Shown one piece after another: positions 34,591 through 44,160 of a stretch of 64,000 nucleotides of DNA; within the stretch, counting starts at the first letter, position 1; each line of letters starts with the position of its first letter. This stretch comes from Thalassotalea insulae (GTDB taxonomy: Bacteria; Pseudomonadota; Gammaproteobacteria; Enterobacterales; Alteromonadaceae), in NCBI RefSeq assembly GCF_030161395.1, contig NZ_BSST01000001.1:2728001-2792000 (forward strand), in the 5' to 3' direction. The notes under the pieces were generated by a model. That model saw nothing but the letters and a program-made list of their open reading frames with translations, was not told the DNA's origin and ran no database searches. The translations under genes and the position numbers were made by a program.

Positions 34591-37155
34591 ATGGTAAAAT
34601 CAACGAATAACGACAACAGTCAGTTATCTGAACAGGAGAGTCAGTTAGCTCAAGAAGCGATTGTTTTGCTTGATAAATATCGCAAGTTGCAAGATCGTTA
34701 TACCGCATTATTAAACCTTAATCAATTATCCAATGATTGTGCTGATTTAAACACCTTTTATCGTCAGGTTCATCAGGCTATCGCATCCATTATGAATGCT
34801 AATAACTTTTATATTGTGATGTATGATCAAACGTTTGCCACCTTAGAGTTTGTTTATCACGTCGATGAAAAAGATGATTTCCCTAAAGGCACTTTTGATT
34901 ACGACAAATTTCAGGGCTCGATGACTTGCCATGTTATTGAAACGGGTGAACCGTTATTAATGACCCCCGAAAAAATGCAACAGCAGATCAAGGAAGGAAC
35001 TCTTAAAGCTATCGGGACGACCGGGACAGATTGGCTTGGCGTGCCCTTAATTAGTGATGGCTTCGTTATCGGAGTGATGGCGGTCCAAAGTTATACTGAA
35101 ACCACGCGTTATCAAGAACATGATCTGGATTTATTGACCTTTACTGCGCAGCATACCGTTTCAGCAATGACCCGTTTACAAGATCGAGAGCGTTTGCAAA
35201 AAGCGGTGGATGCTCGGACACGCGAATTGATGAAGCAAATTCGCGAACGTGAAAAGTCTGAATTATTGCAAGAGTCCTTATTTAGAATTTCTGAATTAAC
35301 CAATCAAGCCTCATTGGACCTCGATAAGTTTTATCCTATGGTGCATAACATAGTTGGTCAGTTGATTAATGCGGAAAATTTTTATATTGCCAAACACAAC
35401 AGTGCGGAAGACTTATTATCCTTCGTCTATTTCTCCGAGCAAAATAGTGAGGAAATCGAGCGTAAGTTCGCAACGCGTAAGTTTGCTAATGGCTATACCG
35501 AATTAGTGATCAGTACAGCAAAAACGGTACTACTGAGTGGTGAGGATATGTTTAACCTCTATAAACAGGGGAAAACCGTTAAGCCGTCAGGAAAAACTAA
35601 ATCTTGGCTCGGCGTGCCGCTGTTGCAAAATGGTGAAGCGATAGGTGCCATGGTGATCCAGAGCTATCATCTGAGTACTATTTATACTGAACAAGATGCT
35701 GAGCTGCTGAATTTTGTGTCACAACATGTAGCGACAGCGATTAAACGTCGTGAATTAGCGATTTTTGAACGTAAAACCCATGAACTTCTTGAGCAACAGG
35801 TTAAACATCGGACGGCAGAATTAGAAGAAGAAATTAAGCAACGCGAAAAAATGGAACAGCAACTAAAGTATGCAGCGTCACACGATAGTTTAACTGGGCT
35901 ACCGAATCGCACTGTTTTTTTAGATCTTTTAAACCATGCTATTGCTTGTCACCGACGCCGACCCGAAATGCAGTTTGCGGTACTGTTTCTCGATTTAGAC
36001 CGCTTTAAAGTGGTCAATGACAGCTTAGGTCATCATGCTGGTGATATTTTACTGAAAGAAATGGCTAAAGGCTTAACGGACATCGTTCGTGATAAAGATA
36101 CGGTTGCACGCCTTGGTGGCGACGAGTTTGTTATTTTGATTGAAGATTTGGTCAATAAACAGGAAGCTTATGATGTTGCCCAACGTATTACAGAATTACT
36201 GACAAAACCGTTTTTTATCGAAAATCAGCCGGTATTTATCGGTACTAGTATCGGGGTGCTTTTTAACGATATTCATTACGAAAGTGCGGAGTTTATGCTG
36301 CGCGATGCAGATACCGCTATGTATCATGCTAAGGATATGGGGAAAGGTCGCTATGAGGTTTTTGATGCCAGCATGCATAAGAAAGTGCAAAATGCATTGA
36401 CCTTAGAAGCAGATTTACGGGAAGGGATCAGTAAAAAAGAATTCTCTCCTTATTTTCAACCAATAGTTCGATTAAATGATAAGCAGATTGTTGGTTTTGA
36501 AGCACTGGCGCGCTGGCGCAGTGAAAAACGCGGTTTAGTGTTTCCTAATGACTTTATTCCGCTGGCAGAAGAAACTAATTTAGTACTAGCGATAGATTTT
36601 CAGATCATTGAAAAATCTTGCCGGCAGTTAAAAAGCTGGCAAGAAGCACTAAAACGTGATGATTTATATATCAGTTGTAACCTCTATTGTGATCATTTTT
36701 TTGATACTAATCTTGCTAATGATATTGCACAAATACTGCAACGAGTCGGTTTGGAACCTCGTCATTTAAGGGTTGAACTAACAGAGCGCGCGTTATTGGA
36801 AAAAACAGAAATTGTACTTACCAATATGAAAGCTTTGAAGAAATTAGGGGTGAAAATATTGCTCGATGATTTTGGTACCGGCTATTCCAGTTTAAGTTAC
36901 TTACACCGTTTTCCTATTGATGTGCTTAAAATAGATCGCTCGTTTATTAGTAATGTCCATGAACATGATAACAATCGGGCGATTATCAAAACCATTATTG
37001 ATTTAGCCGTGAATTTACAAATGGCAACGATTGGAGAAGGCATTGAAAATGCTGCAGACGCTCAATTGTTAGTGAAAATGGAATGTAAATATGGTCAAGG
37101 CTATTATTTTAATAAACCTATGCCAGCGCATGAAGTGGAGCGATTACTAAGCTAA
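34591..37155 (+). CDS. GAF-GAF-GGDEF-EAL cyclic-di-GMP protein
   Basis: About 855 residues. Two GAF domains (the repeated pattern WLGVPLISDGFVIGVMAVQS and WLGVPLLQNGEAIGAMVIQS) are linked by coiled coils to a GGDEF domain with intact ARLGGDEFVIL and an EAL domain with FEALARWRS and LLDDFGTGYSSLSYL. Both catalytic signatures are intact, so synthesis and hydrolysis of c-di-GMP are both possible. No membrane segment is seen. Start is uncertain: ATG at 34591 or 34555, or TTG at 34537, none with a good ribosome site. Monocistronic. Confidence 0.92.
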   Translation: MVKSTNNDNSQLSEQESQLAQEAIVLLDKYRKLQDRYTALLNLNQLSNDCADLNTFYRQVHQAIASIMNANNFYIVMYDQTFATLEFVYHVDEKDDFPKGTFDYDKFQGSMTCHVIETGEPLLMTPEKMQQQIKEGTLKAIGTTGTDWLGVPLISDGFVIGVMAVQSYTETTRYQEHDLDLLTFTAQHTVSAMTRLQDRERLQKAVDARTRELMKQIREREKSELLQESLFRISELTNQASLDLDKFYPMVHNIVGQLINAENFYIAKHNSAEDLLSFVYFSEQNSEEIERKFATRKFANGYTELVISTAKTVLLSGEDMFNLYKQGKTVKPSGKTKSWLGVPLLQNGEAIGAMVIQSYHLSTIYTEQDAELLNFVSQHVATAIKRRELAIFERKTHELLEQQVKHRTAELEEEIKQREKMEQQLKYAASHDSLTGLPNRTVFLDLLNHAIACHRRRPEMQFAVLFLDLDRFKVVNDSLGHHAGDILLKEMAKGLTDIVRDKDTVARLGGDEFVILIEDLVNKQEAYDVAQRITELLTKPFFIENQPVFIGTSIGVLFNDIHYESAEFMLRDADTAMYHAKDMGKGRYEVFDASMHKKVQNALTLEADLREGISKKEFSPYFQPIVRLNDKQIVGFEALARWRSEKRGLVFPNDFIPLAEETNLVLAIDFQIIEKSCRQLKSWQEALKRDDLYISCNLYCDHFFDTNLANDIAQILQRVGLEPRHLRVELTERALLEKTEIVLTNMKALKKLGVKILLDDFGTGYSSLSYLHRFPIDVLKIDRSFISNVHEHDNNRAIIKTIIDLAVNLQMATIGEGIENAADAQLLVKMECKYGQGYYFNKPMPAHEVERLLS

Positions 37156-37243
37156 GCAGCGCTTCCGATATACTAAGTTGAGGTTAAGTTTAGTGCGATT
37201 GTCATCAACTTATTAAGGTGAGTTTGTTATACTGATAGCAACT

Positions 37244-38653
37244 TTGATAACAAGAATCATCACTTTGCCAACTGACAATTTTAACACTATCCCATTAAAA
37301 CCCGCCCTGATTGATAACTTACAAACCCTCGGCTATCAGCAGTTAACTACGATTCAGGCTGAAAGCTTACCGGTAATATTAGCGGGAAAAGACGTGATTG
37401 CTCAAGCTAAAACCGGTTCGGGTAAAACAGCCGCTTTTAGTCTGGGGTTACTGCATCATCTACAAGAGAAAAAATTTCGTGTTCAGGCGTTGGTGTTATG
37501 TCCGACCCGTGAACTTGCTGATCAGGTTGCAAAAGAAATTCGGCGTCTTGCGCGTGCTATTCATAATATCAAAGTACTGACTTTATGCGGTGGCTCACCT
37601 ATGGGACCACAAATTGCTTCTTTAGAGCATGGCGCACATATTATCGTCGGTACTCCCGGACGTATTGAAGATCATTTAAAAAAAGGTCGACTGTCACTAG
37701 CAAATTTACAAACTTTGGTACTCGATGAAGCGGATCGGATGTTGGAGATGGGCTTTGAAGAGACACTGACTTCGATATTCGCTAGTTGCCCGAGTAAAAA
37801 GCAATGTCTGTTGTTTAGTGCGACCTTCCCCAAACAAATTGTTTCGCTCAGTGAGCATATTATGGTGGACCCTGTCACCATTAAAGTGGAATCGACCCAT
37901 GATCATAGCAGTATTCGTCAGCACTTTTATCAGGTTGAGTCTGATAATCAGCGTTTAGTTGCTGTTCAGCAACTATTATCAACCTATCAGCCAGAATCAA
38001 CAGTAATTTTTTGTACCACTAAGGTGCAGACACAGGAAGTCAGCGATCTATTATACGCACAAGGCGTGAGTTGTCAGGCATTGCACGGAGACTTAGAGCA
38101 AAGGCAAAGGGATCAGACCATGATCTGCTTTGCAAATAAAAGTATCAACGTACTTGTTGCAACGGATGTTGCGGCCAGAGGGCTTGATGTTGATAATCTC
38201 GATATGGTCATTAATTATTATTTGGCACGGGATCCGGAAATCCATGTGCATCGTATTGGCCGAACCGGACGAGCCGGCAGTCAGGGAATGGCATGCTCGT
38301 TAATCAGTGATAAAGAAGCACGTAAAGTGATGAGCCTAGAAAGTTACTTAGGGCAGGAAATTAGCACTGAGCCCCTACCTGCGTCGTCTAGTGATAATAC
38401 TCTAATGAGTAAAGCTAAAATGGTGACGTTACAAATTGATGGCGGTAAAAAACAAAAATTACGCCCAGGGGATATTTTAGGAGCATTTACTGCTAATCAA
38501 CAGTTGAGTGCTGATGATATTGGTAAAATAAGTGTTACAGCGCTGTCAACTTATGTTGCTGTTAAGCGAGCTGTTGCTAATAAAGCGCTAAAAATAATTG
38601 CTAATGGTAAATTAAAAGGGCGAAGCTTTAGAATTCGGAAGTTAACCTTATAG
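37244..38653 (+). CDS. dbpA: ATP-dependent RNA helicase DbpA
   Basis: DEAD-box helicase that acts in 50S assembly and is targeted to hairpin 92 of 23S rRNA. Motif I AKTGSGKTAA, DEAD in VLDEADRM, SAT in LLFSATFP and HRIGRTGR are clear. The C-terminal domain (KAKMVTLQIDGGKKQKLRPG ... ALSTYVAVKR) is the DbpA RNA-binding domain, which fixes the identity. The start is probably TTG at 37244 or TTG at 37265; neither has a good ribosome site. The mscS-like gene follows after 18 bases. Confidence 0.93.
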   Translation: MITRIITLPTDNFNTIPLKPALIDNLQTLGYQQLTTIQAESLPVILAGKDVIAQAKTGSGKTAAFSLGLLHHLQEKKFRVQALVLCPTRELADQVAKEIRRLARAIHNIKVLTLCGGSPMGPQIASLEHGAHIIVGTPGRIEDHLKKGRLSLANLQTLVLDEADRMLEMGFEETLTSIFASCPSKKQCLLFSATFPKQIVSLSEHIMVDPVTIKVESTHDHSSIRQHFYQVESDNQRLVAVQQLLSTYQPESTVIFCTTKVQTQEVSDLLYAQGVSCQALHGDLEQRQRDQTMICFANKSINVLVATDVAARGLDVDNLDMVINYYLARDPEIHVHRIGRTGRAGSQGMACSLISDKEARKVMSLESYLGQEISTEPLPASSSDNTLMSKAKMVTLQIDGGKKQKLRPGDILGAFTANQQLSADDIGKISVTALSTYVAVKRAVANKALKIIANGKLKGRSFRIRKLTL

Positions 38654-38671
38654 CGCTGGAGTGGAGATTTT

Positions 38672-39544
38672 ATGTTAGCTGATAATAAACAAAGCAACAT
38701 TGCTGAAAAAACGTCGACATTATTAAAAGATGAAATTGATCAAGTGACAGGCTTTTACCAACTAATTGTCGATTTTTTTACTAACTATAGCTTTCAATTA
38801 GTTGGCGCCTTTATTATTTTTCTGATCGGTTACTTTGTTGCCGGTAGATTTGCCAATATGGTATTAAGGTTGTGTGAAAAACAGCAACTCGATGTTACTT
38901 TAAGTCGTTTTCTTGCTAATACCACGAAAATGTTAGTGGTTATCTTAGTGACGATAGTAGCCCTGAGTAAGCTAGGGATCAGTGTTACCCCTTTTATTGC
39001 GGCGATTGGTGCAATTTCGCTAGGGGCTAGTTTAGCATTTCAGGGGTTGTTAGCGAATTATGCCGCAGGTTTTAATATTATTTTAATTCGACCATTTGTT
39101 GTTGGTGATACCATAGAAGTGCATGGTGTTAAGGGCATAGTGCAGGAAGTCTTGCTTGCCTATACCGTGATCAAAGATGAAGATGATGTTGTAATTACTA
39201 TCCCTAATAAACACATTGTTGGTGAGATTCTGCATAACTCTAAACGGCATACTTTATTGGAGATGAGTGTTGGTATTTCTTACCGAGATGATCCTGTTAA
39301 GGTTATCGCTCTGATTGAAAATACGCTCGAAAAATTAGCGTTCTGCGATCAGGACTCGAAACTTCAGGTTGGTATTGATGAGTTTGCTGATAGCGCTATT
39401 ACCATAGGAATTCGATTATGGATCCCCACATCTACCTTGTACCAAACTAAATATCAGGGCTATAAAGCCATTTATCAGGCATTTAAACAACATAATATTA
39501 CTATTCCGTATCCACAACGTGATGTGCATTTAATTCCACAGTAA
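38672..39544 (+). CDS. Small-conductance mechanosensitive channel, MscS family
   Basis: A 290-residue inner-membrane channel. Three hydrophobic segments precede the pore-lining helix, rich in Gly and Ala (AAIGAISLGASLAFQGLLANYAAG). The beta domain (RPFVVGDTIEVHGVKGIVQE, VITIPNKHIVGEILHN) and C-terminal alpha/beta region follow. Close in size to E. coli MscS (286). TGGAGA upstream is a fair ribosome site. Probably co-transcribed with dbpA. Confidence 0.92.
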   Translation: MLADNKQSNIAEKTSTLLKDEIDQVTGFYQLIVDFFTNYSFQLVGAFIIFLIGYFVAGRFANMVLRLCEKQQLDVTLSRFLANTTKMLVVILVTIVALSKLGISVTPFIAAIGAISLGASLAFQGLLANYAAGFNIILIRPFVVGDTIEVHGVKGIVQEVLLAYTVIKDEDDVVITIPNKHIVGEILHNSKRHTLLEMSVGISYRDDPVKVIALIENTLEKLAFCDQDSKLQVGIDEFADSAITIGIRLWIPTSTLYQTKYQGYKAIYQAFKQHNITIPYPQRDVHLIPQ

Positions 39545-39555
39545 GACCGTTTTTT

Positions 39556-39591
39556 ATTCCCGATTTTTATTTAGGTTTAAAAGTCGGGAAT
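39556..39591. terminator. Hairpin between convergent mscS-like and transglutaminase-like genes
   Basis: ATTCCCGA and TCGGGAAT pair with further A/T pairing inside. The arm overlaps the last codons of the leftward gene. It may stop both transcripts. Confidence 0.55.
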
Positions 39592-40620
39592 TTCTTCTGC
39601 CTCGTCGTCGCTTTCCTGGAATTGATTATGAAACGGTTCTAGAGTGTAATAACCACTGTAAATAGCTTGTGCAGACTTTGGTGCTATTTCGCCTAAAGTG
39701 AGTAGCCCTGGCCCTGTTGGTTCGGCTAACACATAAGTTAGCCCTTGGTGTTCAATGGTGTATTCATCACCTCGAGGGGTGATATTAATGCCTATTAACG
39801 CGTGATTATCGATAAAAACCAATGCCATTTTAATGCGCGGCATTAAGGTTCTTAATAATGATGCTGTTAATGTTACTTTACTGTCACAATCTCCTTGGTT
39901 TTCCCATAATAATTTCAGTGGCGGATTAAAACCTGCGCCAGATGAAGTCATTCTCGACGCCAGTGGTGAATAAGGAATACTTTGCACAAAGCTGAGAATA
40001 TAGTTAGTGACATTACGAATATTTTTGACGGAAAATTTTTCCAGTATTACCGGTTTTAATGTTTTAAAGTCAGCGACAGATTCAAGTGCTATACGGGCGT
40101 GATCCGGTTTAATAGCCGGTATTTGATTCGGTGTGGTAAATTCCTGGTAGTAAACCTTAGTCAAATAGTCATTAGTCAGTGACTGTTTAAGCTTTGCGAT
40201 ACGTTGATAAGCCTGTTTGACCAGCTGAGGGTCTTTACTATTAATATCAATACGTAATTGTTCGTCTTCTTTTTTAAATAATAATTGTACTCCAGTTATA
40301 GGCTCTTTTTTTAAGCGTTTGCGTAAGGCATTGCTGATATATTCATTGGCTAATTTCGGTTGGTAACTTGCAAATTCTCGATAGCGTTCAAAAAGGGCTT
40401 TTTGTGGAATAGAAAAGCTAAGCGTTTGCTGCTGCTGATTAATATCAAGCCATTGATAATTAAAGAGGTAGTTCTCGCCTGCTAGCACTTTACTAAACTG
40501 ACTTTGCTTTGCGCTGGTTGTAGTAATAGTGAAAAGCAACATTAGCAGAATAAAACCTGCTTTGCTTACGATAGTAAAAGGCGCTAAGTATTGTATTTGC
40601 CAGCCATTGGTTTTTAACAT
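39577..40620 (-). CDS. Exported transglutaminase-like cysteine protein
   Basis: A 347-residue protein with an N-terminal hydrophobic export segment at about residues 16-37. The C-terminal third shows the Cys-His-Asp/Glu order of the transglutaminase-like fold: NQGDCDSKVTLTASLLR (Cys), FIDNHALIGIN (His) and VLAEPTGPG (Glu). The Gly-Asp-Cys-Asp form resembles bacterial transglutaminase-like cysteine peptidases. The N-terminal 150 residues are unrecognised. Probably periplasmic; substrate unknown. Confidence 0.65.
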   Translation of the reverse strand: MLKTNGWQIQYLAPFTIVSKAGFILLMLLFTITTTSAKQSQFSKVLAGENYLFNYQWLDINQQQQTLSFSIPQKALFERYREFASYQPKLANEYISNALRKRLKKEPITGVQLLFKKEDEQLRIDINSKDPQLVKQAYQRIAKLKQSLTNDYLTKVYYQEFTTPNQIPAIKPDHARIALESVADFKTLKPVILEKFSVKNIRNVTNYILSFVQSIPYSPLASRMTSSGAGFNPPLKLLWENQGDCDSKVTLTASLLRTLMPRIKMALVFIDNHALIGINITPRGDEYTIEHQGLTYVLAEPTGPGLLTLGEIAPKSAQAIYSGYYTLEPFHNQFQESDDEAEEIPDF

Positions 40621-40726
40621 AAATATTTAAGTAAAGATTTCTTTCCCTATTACTCTATTTAGTCTCTAAGTATAGAACAAGTGATTTGCTATTATTACTT
40701 TACTTTTTGTCTAATTACGTTATATT

Positions 40727-40740
40727 CAAACGCATGTTTG
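40727..40740 (+). promoter_or_regulatory. PsrA-like operator upstream of the acyl-CoA dehydrogenase
   Basis: CAAACGCATGTTTG, flanked by TT and AA, is a palindrome that fits the published PsrA consensus (G/C)AAAC-N2-4-GTTTG/C with a 4-base spacer. It sits 30 bases before the gene. PsrA is a fatty-acid-responsive TetR repressor that controls beta-oxidation genes in several gammaproteobacteria, so repression released by acyl-CoA/fatty acid is inferred. Confidence 0.6.
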
Positions 40741-40770
40741 AAATGTGTGTTTGATTGTTAAGGTGTTGCT

Positions 40771-42552
40771 ATGGCTGATTACGTTGCTCCAGTTAAAGAT
40801 ATGAATTATCTGCTTTATGATGTGTTTAAAAGTGACCAACTCTGGCCAACTTTACCTAAATTAGCCGATCACGTAGATCGAGAAACTTCTGAAGCTATTT
40901 TGTCAGAATGTGCAAAAATTGCTGAGCAAGTGATAGCGCCATTATCTCGTGAAGGCGATGAAGTAGGTGTCAGTTTTGACAATGGTGCTGTAACCACTGC
41001 ACCAGGCTATAAAGCGGCTTTCGATACCTATGTTGAAGGTGGATGGCCGGCATTAGGTGGTGATGTTAACTACGGTGGTATGGGCATGCCAAAAGTGATC
41101 ACTTCATTGCATGAAGAAATGTTGTGCTCAGCTGATATTTCATTCTCGCTTTATCCTGGATTAACTGCAGGTGCTGGTTTGTCATTAGCTAAACATGCCA
41201 GTGAAGAAATTAAACAACGTTATTTAACCCGTATGTATGCCGGAGAGTGGGCAGCTACTATGTGTTTAACGGAAGCTCATGCAGGTACTGATCTGGGTAT
41301 GATACGCACTAAGGCGGTACCACAAGAGGATGGTAGTTATAAAATAACCGGTAATAAGATTTTTATTACTGGTGGTGAGCACGATTTGACTGACAATATT
41401 ATCCATCTCGTACTGGCAAAATTACCAGATGCTCCAGAAGGCTCTCGCGGGATTTCATTATTTGTCGTACCTAAATTTAATGTTAATGAAGATGGTAGCC
41501 TTGGAGATTTTAACCAAGTTTCTTGTGGCTCTATTGAACATAAAATGGGGATCCACGCGTCGGCTACTTGCGTGCTGAATTTCGATGGTGCTAACGGCTA
41601 TTTAGTTGGTGAATTAAATAAAGGCTTAGCCTGCATGTTCACCATGATGAATTTTGAACGCATCGGTGTTGGTATTCAAGGCCTTGGTGCAGGTGTTCGT
41701 TCATATCAAAATGCATTGGAGTACGCAAAAGACAGAATTCAAAGTCGTTCGTTATCTGGGGTGAAATCTCCAGATAAAGCGGCAGATTCAATTATGGTAC
41801 ACGGTGATGTTCGTCGTATGCTACTTAATATGAAAGCGTTAAATGAAGGATCTCGTGCATTATCTCTCTATATTGCTACTCAGCTTGATATTGCCACTTA
41901 TGGTGAAGGTGAAGCACGAGTAAAAGCGGAACAGCTAACGGCATTAATGACGCCATTAGCAAAAGCATTTTTTACTGATGTGGGTTTTGAAAATACCGTA
42001 GCAGGTCAGCAAGTGTTTGGTGGTCATGGCTTTATTCGAGAGTGGGGGCAGGAGCAGTTAGTACGCGATGCGCGCATTGCACAAATTTATGAAGGTACTA
42101 ACGGTATTCAGGCAATGGATTTACTGGCAAGAAAAGTTGCTGGTAGTAAAGGTGCATTAATGCAACTGTTTGTTGATGAAGTCAAAGACTTTGTCAGTCA
42201 AACAACTACAGATGATATGGCGGAATTTATTGAGCCGTTAGCACAAGCGAATCTGGAACTGGAACAATTGACGGCATTTGTATTAAATGCAACCAGCGAT
42301 AATGTTGAAATGCTGGGGAGCGCGGCGAATGATTATCTCCATGTTTTCGGTTATACCGCTATGGCATTTGTTTGGGCAAAAATGGCTCAGGTGTCGATGA
42401 CTAACATGGCTGATGATCAGGAGTTTCACTCTAGTAAATTAGTTACGGCACGTTATTATTATGCCAAATTGTTGCCGCGTAGATTGTCATTAATCGAAAC
42501 TATTAAAGCTGGGCCTGAACCATTATTTAATGTCAATGATGAGTTATTTTAA
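40771..42552 (+). CDS. Acyl-CoA dehydrogenase, long form
   Basis: FAD-dependent acyl-CoA dehydrogenase of 593 residues, longer than the usual 380-400 because of an extra C-terminal domain. Core signatures CLTEAHAGTDLGM and QQVFGGHGFIREWGQEQLVRD are present. This long subfamily acts on medium/long-chain acyl-CoA, and some members are annotated as 3-methylmercaptopropionyl-CoA dehydrogenase (DmdC) in DMSP metabolism; sequence alone does not separate these here. The PsrA-like operator upstream favours fatty-acid beta-oxidation. A strong terminator follows. Confidence 0.9.
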   Translation: MADYVAPVKDMNYLLYDVFKSDQLWPTLPKLADHVDRETSEAILSECAKIAEQVIAPLSREGDEVGVSFDNGAVTTAPGYKAAFDTYVEGGWPALGGDVNYGGMGMPKVITSLHEEMLCSADISFSLYPGLTAGAGLSLAKHASEEIKQRYLTRMYAGEWAATMCLTEAHAGTDLGMIRTKAVPQEDGSYKITGNKIFITGGEHDLTDNIIHLVLAKLPDAPEGSRGISLFVVPKFNVNEDGSLGDFNQVSCGSIEHKMGIHASATCVLNFDGANGYLVGELNKGLACMFTMMNFERIGVGIQGLGAGVRSYQNALEYAKDRIQSRSLSGVKSPDKAADSIMVHGDVRRMLLNMKALNEGSRALSLYIATQLDIATYGEGEARVKAEQLTALMTPLAKAFFTDVGFENTVAGQQVFGGHGFIREWGQEQLVRDARIAQIYEGTNGIQAMDLLARKVAGSKGALMQLFVDEVKDFVSQTTTDDMAEFIEPLAQANLELEQLTAFVLNATSDNVEMLGSAANDYLHVFGYTAMAFVWAKMAQVSMTNMADDQEFHSSKLVTARYYYAKLLPRRLSLIETIKAGPEPLFNVNDELF

Positions 42553-42576
42553 TTAAGCTTGATTTAAACGACAGTA

Positions 42577-42607
42577 AAACGCCTAAAGTTAAACTTTAGG
42601 CGTTTTT
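42577..42607 (+). terminator. Terminator after the acyl-CoA dehydrogenase
   Basis: AAAACGCCTAAAGTT and AACTTTAGGCGTTTT form a long perfect stem followed by further T residues. Confidence 0.92.
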
Positions 42608-42671
42608 TTATTGCTGAAATTTAGGTAAATTGACTTACTGTCAGACTTTTCATTATTTTTAAGGGAATGCT

Positions 42672-43247
42672 ATGAAACTATTAGGCTCGACTACGTCGCC
42701 ATTTGTTCGTCGATTAAGGGTTTTTCTTGCGGAGCAAAATTATCAGTTTGTCAATTTGGATATCTTTGCTGAGCAGGACAGACAAGTTTTAACAGAAAAC
42801 AACCCTGCCCAAAAAGTTCCGGCACTTATTGATGGTGAGCAATGTATTTATGACTCTCGGGTGATTTATCGCTATTTGGTGCAAAAGTTTCAACAGCCGC
42901 CATTAAGTTGGGCACAGGAAAATCTGCTAACTCTGATTGATTCAGTGAATGATTCATTAGTGGCAACATTATTACTACAACGTTCAAATATAGATACTAT
43001 GCAAGAGGGGTTGTTTTTTAATTTACAGCGAGAACGGATCGCTAGTGTTTTTCAAGTGCTTGATGGTGAAGTAGCTAATGGGGCGTTTACTGAATGGCAT
43101 TATCCGGCGATTTGTTTATGGTGCTTACTCGACTGGGCAGAGTTCAGGCAATTAGCGAAATGGCAACATTTACCGAATTTAGCCAGTTTTTATCAACAGC
43201 AGGCCTCACGAGTTATTTTAGCTGAAACGGATCCGAGGTATGCTTAA
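42672..43247 (+). CDS. Glutathione S-transferase-like protein
   Basis: A 191-residue two-domain GST-fold protein. The thioredoxin-like N domain starts MKLLGSTTSPFVRRLRVFLA, with Ser/Thr where a catalytic residue is expected, and contains NPAQKVPALIDG and the glutathione-binding DSRVIYRYL. The C domain is helical. Substrate unknown. It converges on the next gene, and the two reading frames share the four bases TTAA as overlapping stop codons. Confidence 0.85.
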   Translation: MKLLGSTTSPFVRRLRVFLAEQNYQFVNLDIFAEQDRQVLTENNPAQKVPALIDGEQCIYDSRVIYRYLVQKFQQPPLSWAQENLLTLIDSVNDSLVATLLLQRSNIDTMQEGLFFNLQRERIASVFQVLDGEVANGAFTEWHYPAICLWCLLDWAEFRQLAKWQHLPNLASFYQQQASRVILAETDPRYA

Positions 43248-43867
43248 AAAGCGTAGCTGGTTTTAATTAATGCCATATGGATACTATCGCTATCGAGCAG
43301 CGGGCTATTTTCTATTTTGCTATCGAGAGAGGTCGAAGAAATAACCCCTTGTATCTTCCACTTTTTACTGATTGAGTAGGTGCTTACTAATCCTATAGTG
43401 GTGTTAGTGGCCTGCGCAGTAAATAGTGAGGCATGGGCCTGCAAGTTGTCTTGCTGACCATAATAATTATTAATGGTATCTTGATCTACGGCCTCAACTT
43501 TCGCAGTAACAGCAAGATCAAATCGTTCATTTTGAAATAATTGATAAGCGCCTTGTAAGTAAAAACGGCTATTTTCCGCTAAGTTATCTGAATGGCTAAA
43601 TACACCCGTTGTTGCACTAAATTTACCATTAGAATAACGGGCATTAATACCGCTTAATTTTTCATTAGTGCTTTGAGGTAAAATTAAGCCTAAGGATTCG
43701 GCGCTGTGCAGATAGGTTTGTTTGGGAAATTTTAACGCCTCAACGCCCCATTGTGATTGGGCGTTCTGAGGTTTAGTTTGTTGGAGATCTATGGCATCAG
43801 TTGCTTCTGTTGCAGCGAAAGCAAATGAGCACATTGCGCTAAGCGCAATTGCCAAAGCTATTTTCAT
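43244..43867 (-). CDS. Exported hypothetical protein, possibly outer-membrane
   Basis: A 207-residue protein with a clear signal peptide (MKIALAIALSAMCSFAFA). The remainder has alternating polar/aromatic stretches (FSATTGVFSH, RFYLQGAYQLF, TTIGLVSTYSIS) and ends in Phe (IKTSYAF), both usual for small outer-membrane beta-barrels. I recognise no family. It stands alone; the 250-base AT-rich gap upstream probably holds its promoter. Confidence 0.55.
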   Translation of the reverse strand: MKIALAIALSAMCSFAFAATEATDAIDLQQTKPQNAQSQWGVEALKFPKQTYLHSAESLGLILPQSTNEKLSGINARYSNGKFSATTGVFSHSDNLAENSRFYLQGAYQLFQNERFDLAVTAKVEAVDQDTINNYYGQQDNLQAHASLFTAQATNTTIGLVSTYSISKKWKIQGVISSTSLDSKIENSPLLDSDSIHMALIKTSYAF

Positions 43868-44160
43868 CTTTAATTTCCCAAGTGTTATCTTGCTAATAGT
43901 ACTTTTCTCGGCGTTCTATTGTTGACTTTTTGTCTTTGTAACCGTGAAAACTTAGCGTCATTTTAACTATAGATCGGAATTTTTTATTTGGTGAAAGAAT
44001 TTTTAAATTATATGCTTTTATTTGATAGTGTATTGATATTTATATAATAATATTTCAATTTAACCTTGAAAATACTGGCTTAGGGCGCTGTGATGAAAAG
44101 TCGCTTTATTGACACCTTATAGTGTATAATTCGCTGCGGAAAAATTATTGGAAGTTTCAT

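Noticed and set aside
44109..44130. TTGACA and TATAAT in front of plsC as a sigma-70 promoter
   Set aside because: The two hexamers are only 10 bases apart, far short of the 16-18 needed, so the pair cannot act together. TATAAT alone may still be a -10 element.
44122..44160. N-terminal extension of plsC from GTG at 44122
   Set aside because: The extension overlaps a TATAAT, has no ribosome site and does not align with E. coli PlsC; TTG at 44161 with GGAAG upstream fits better.
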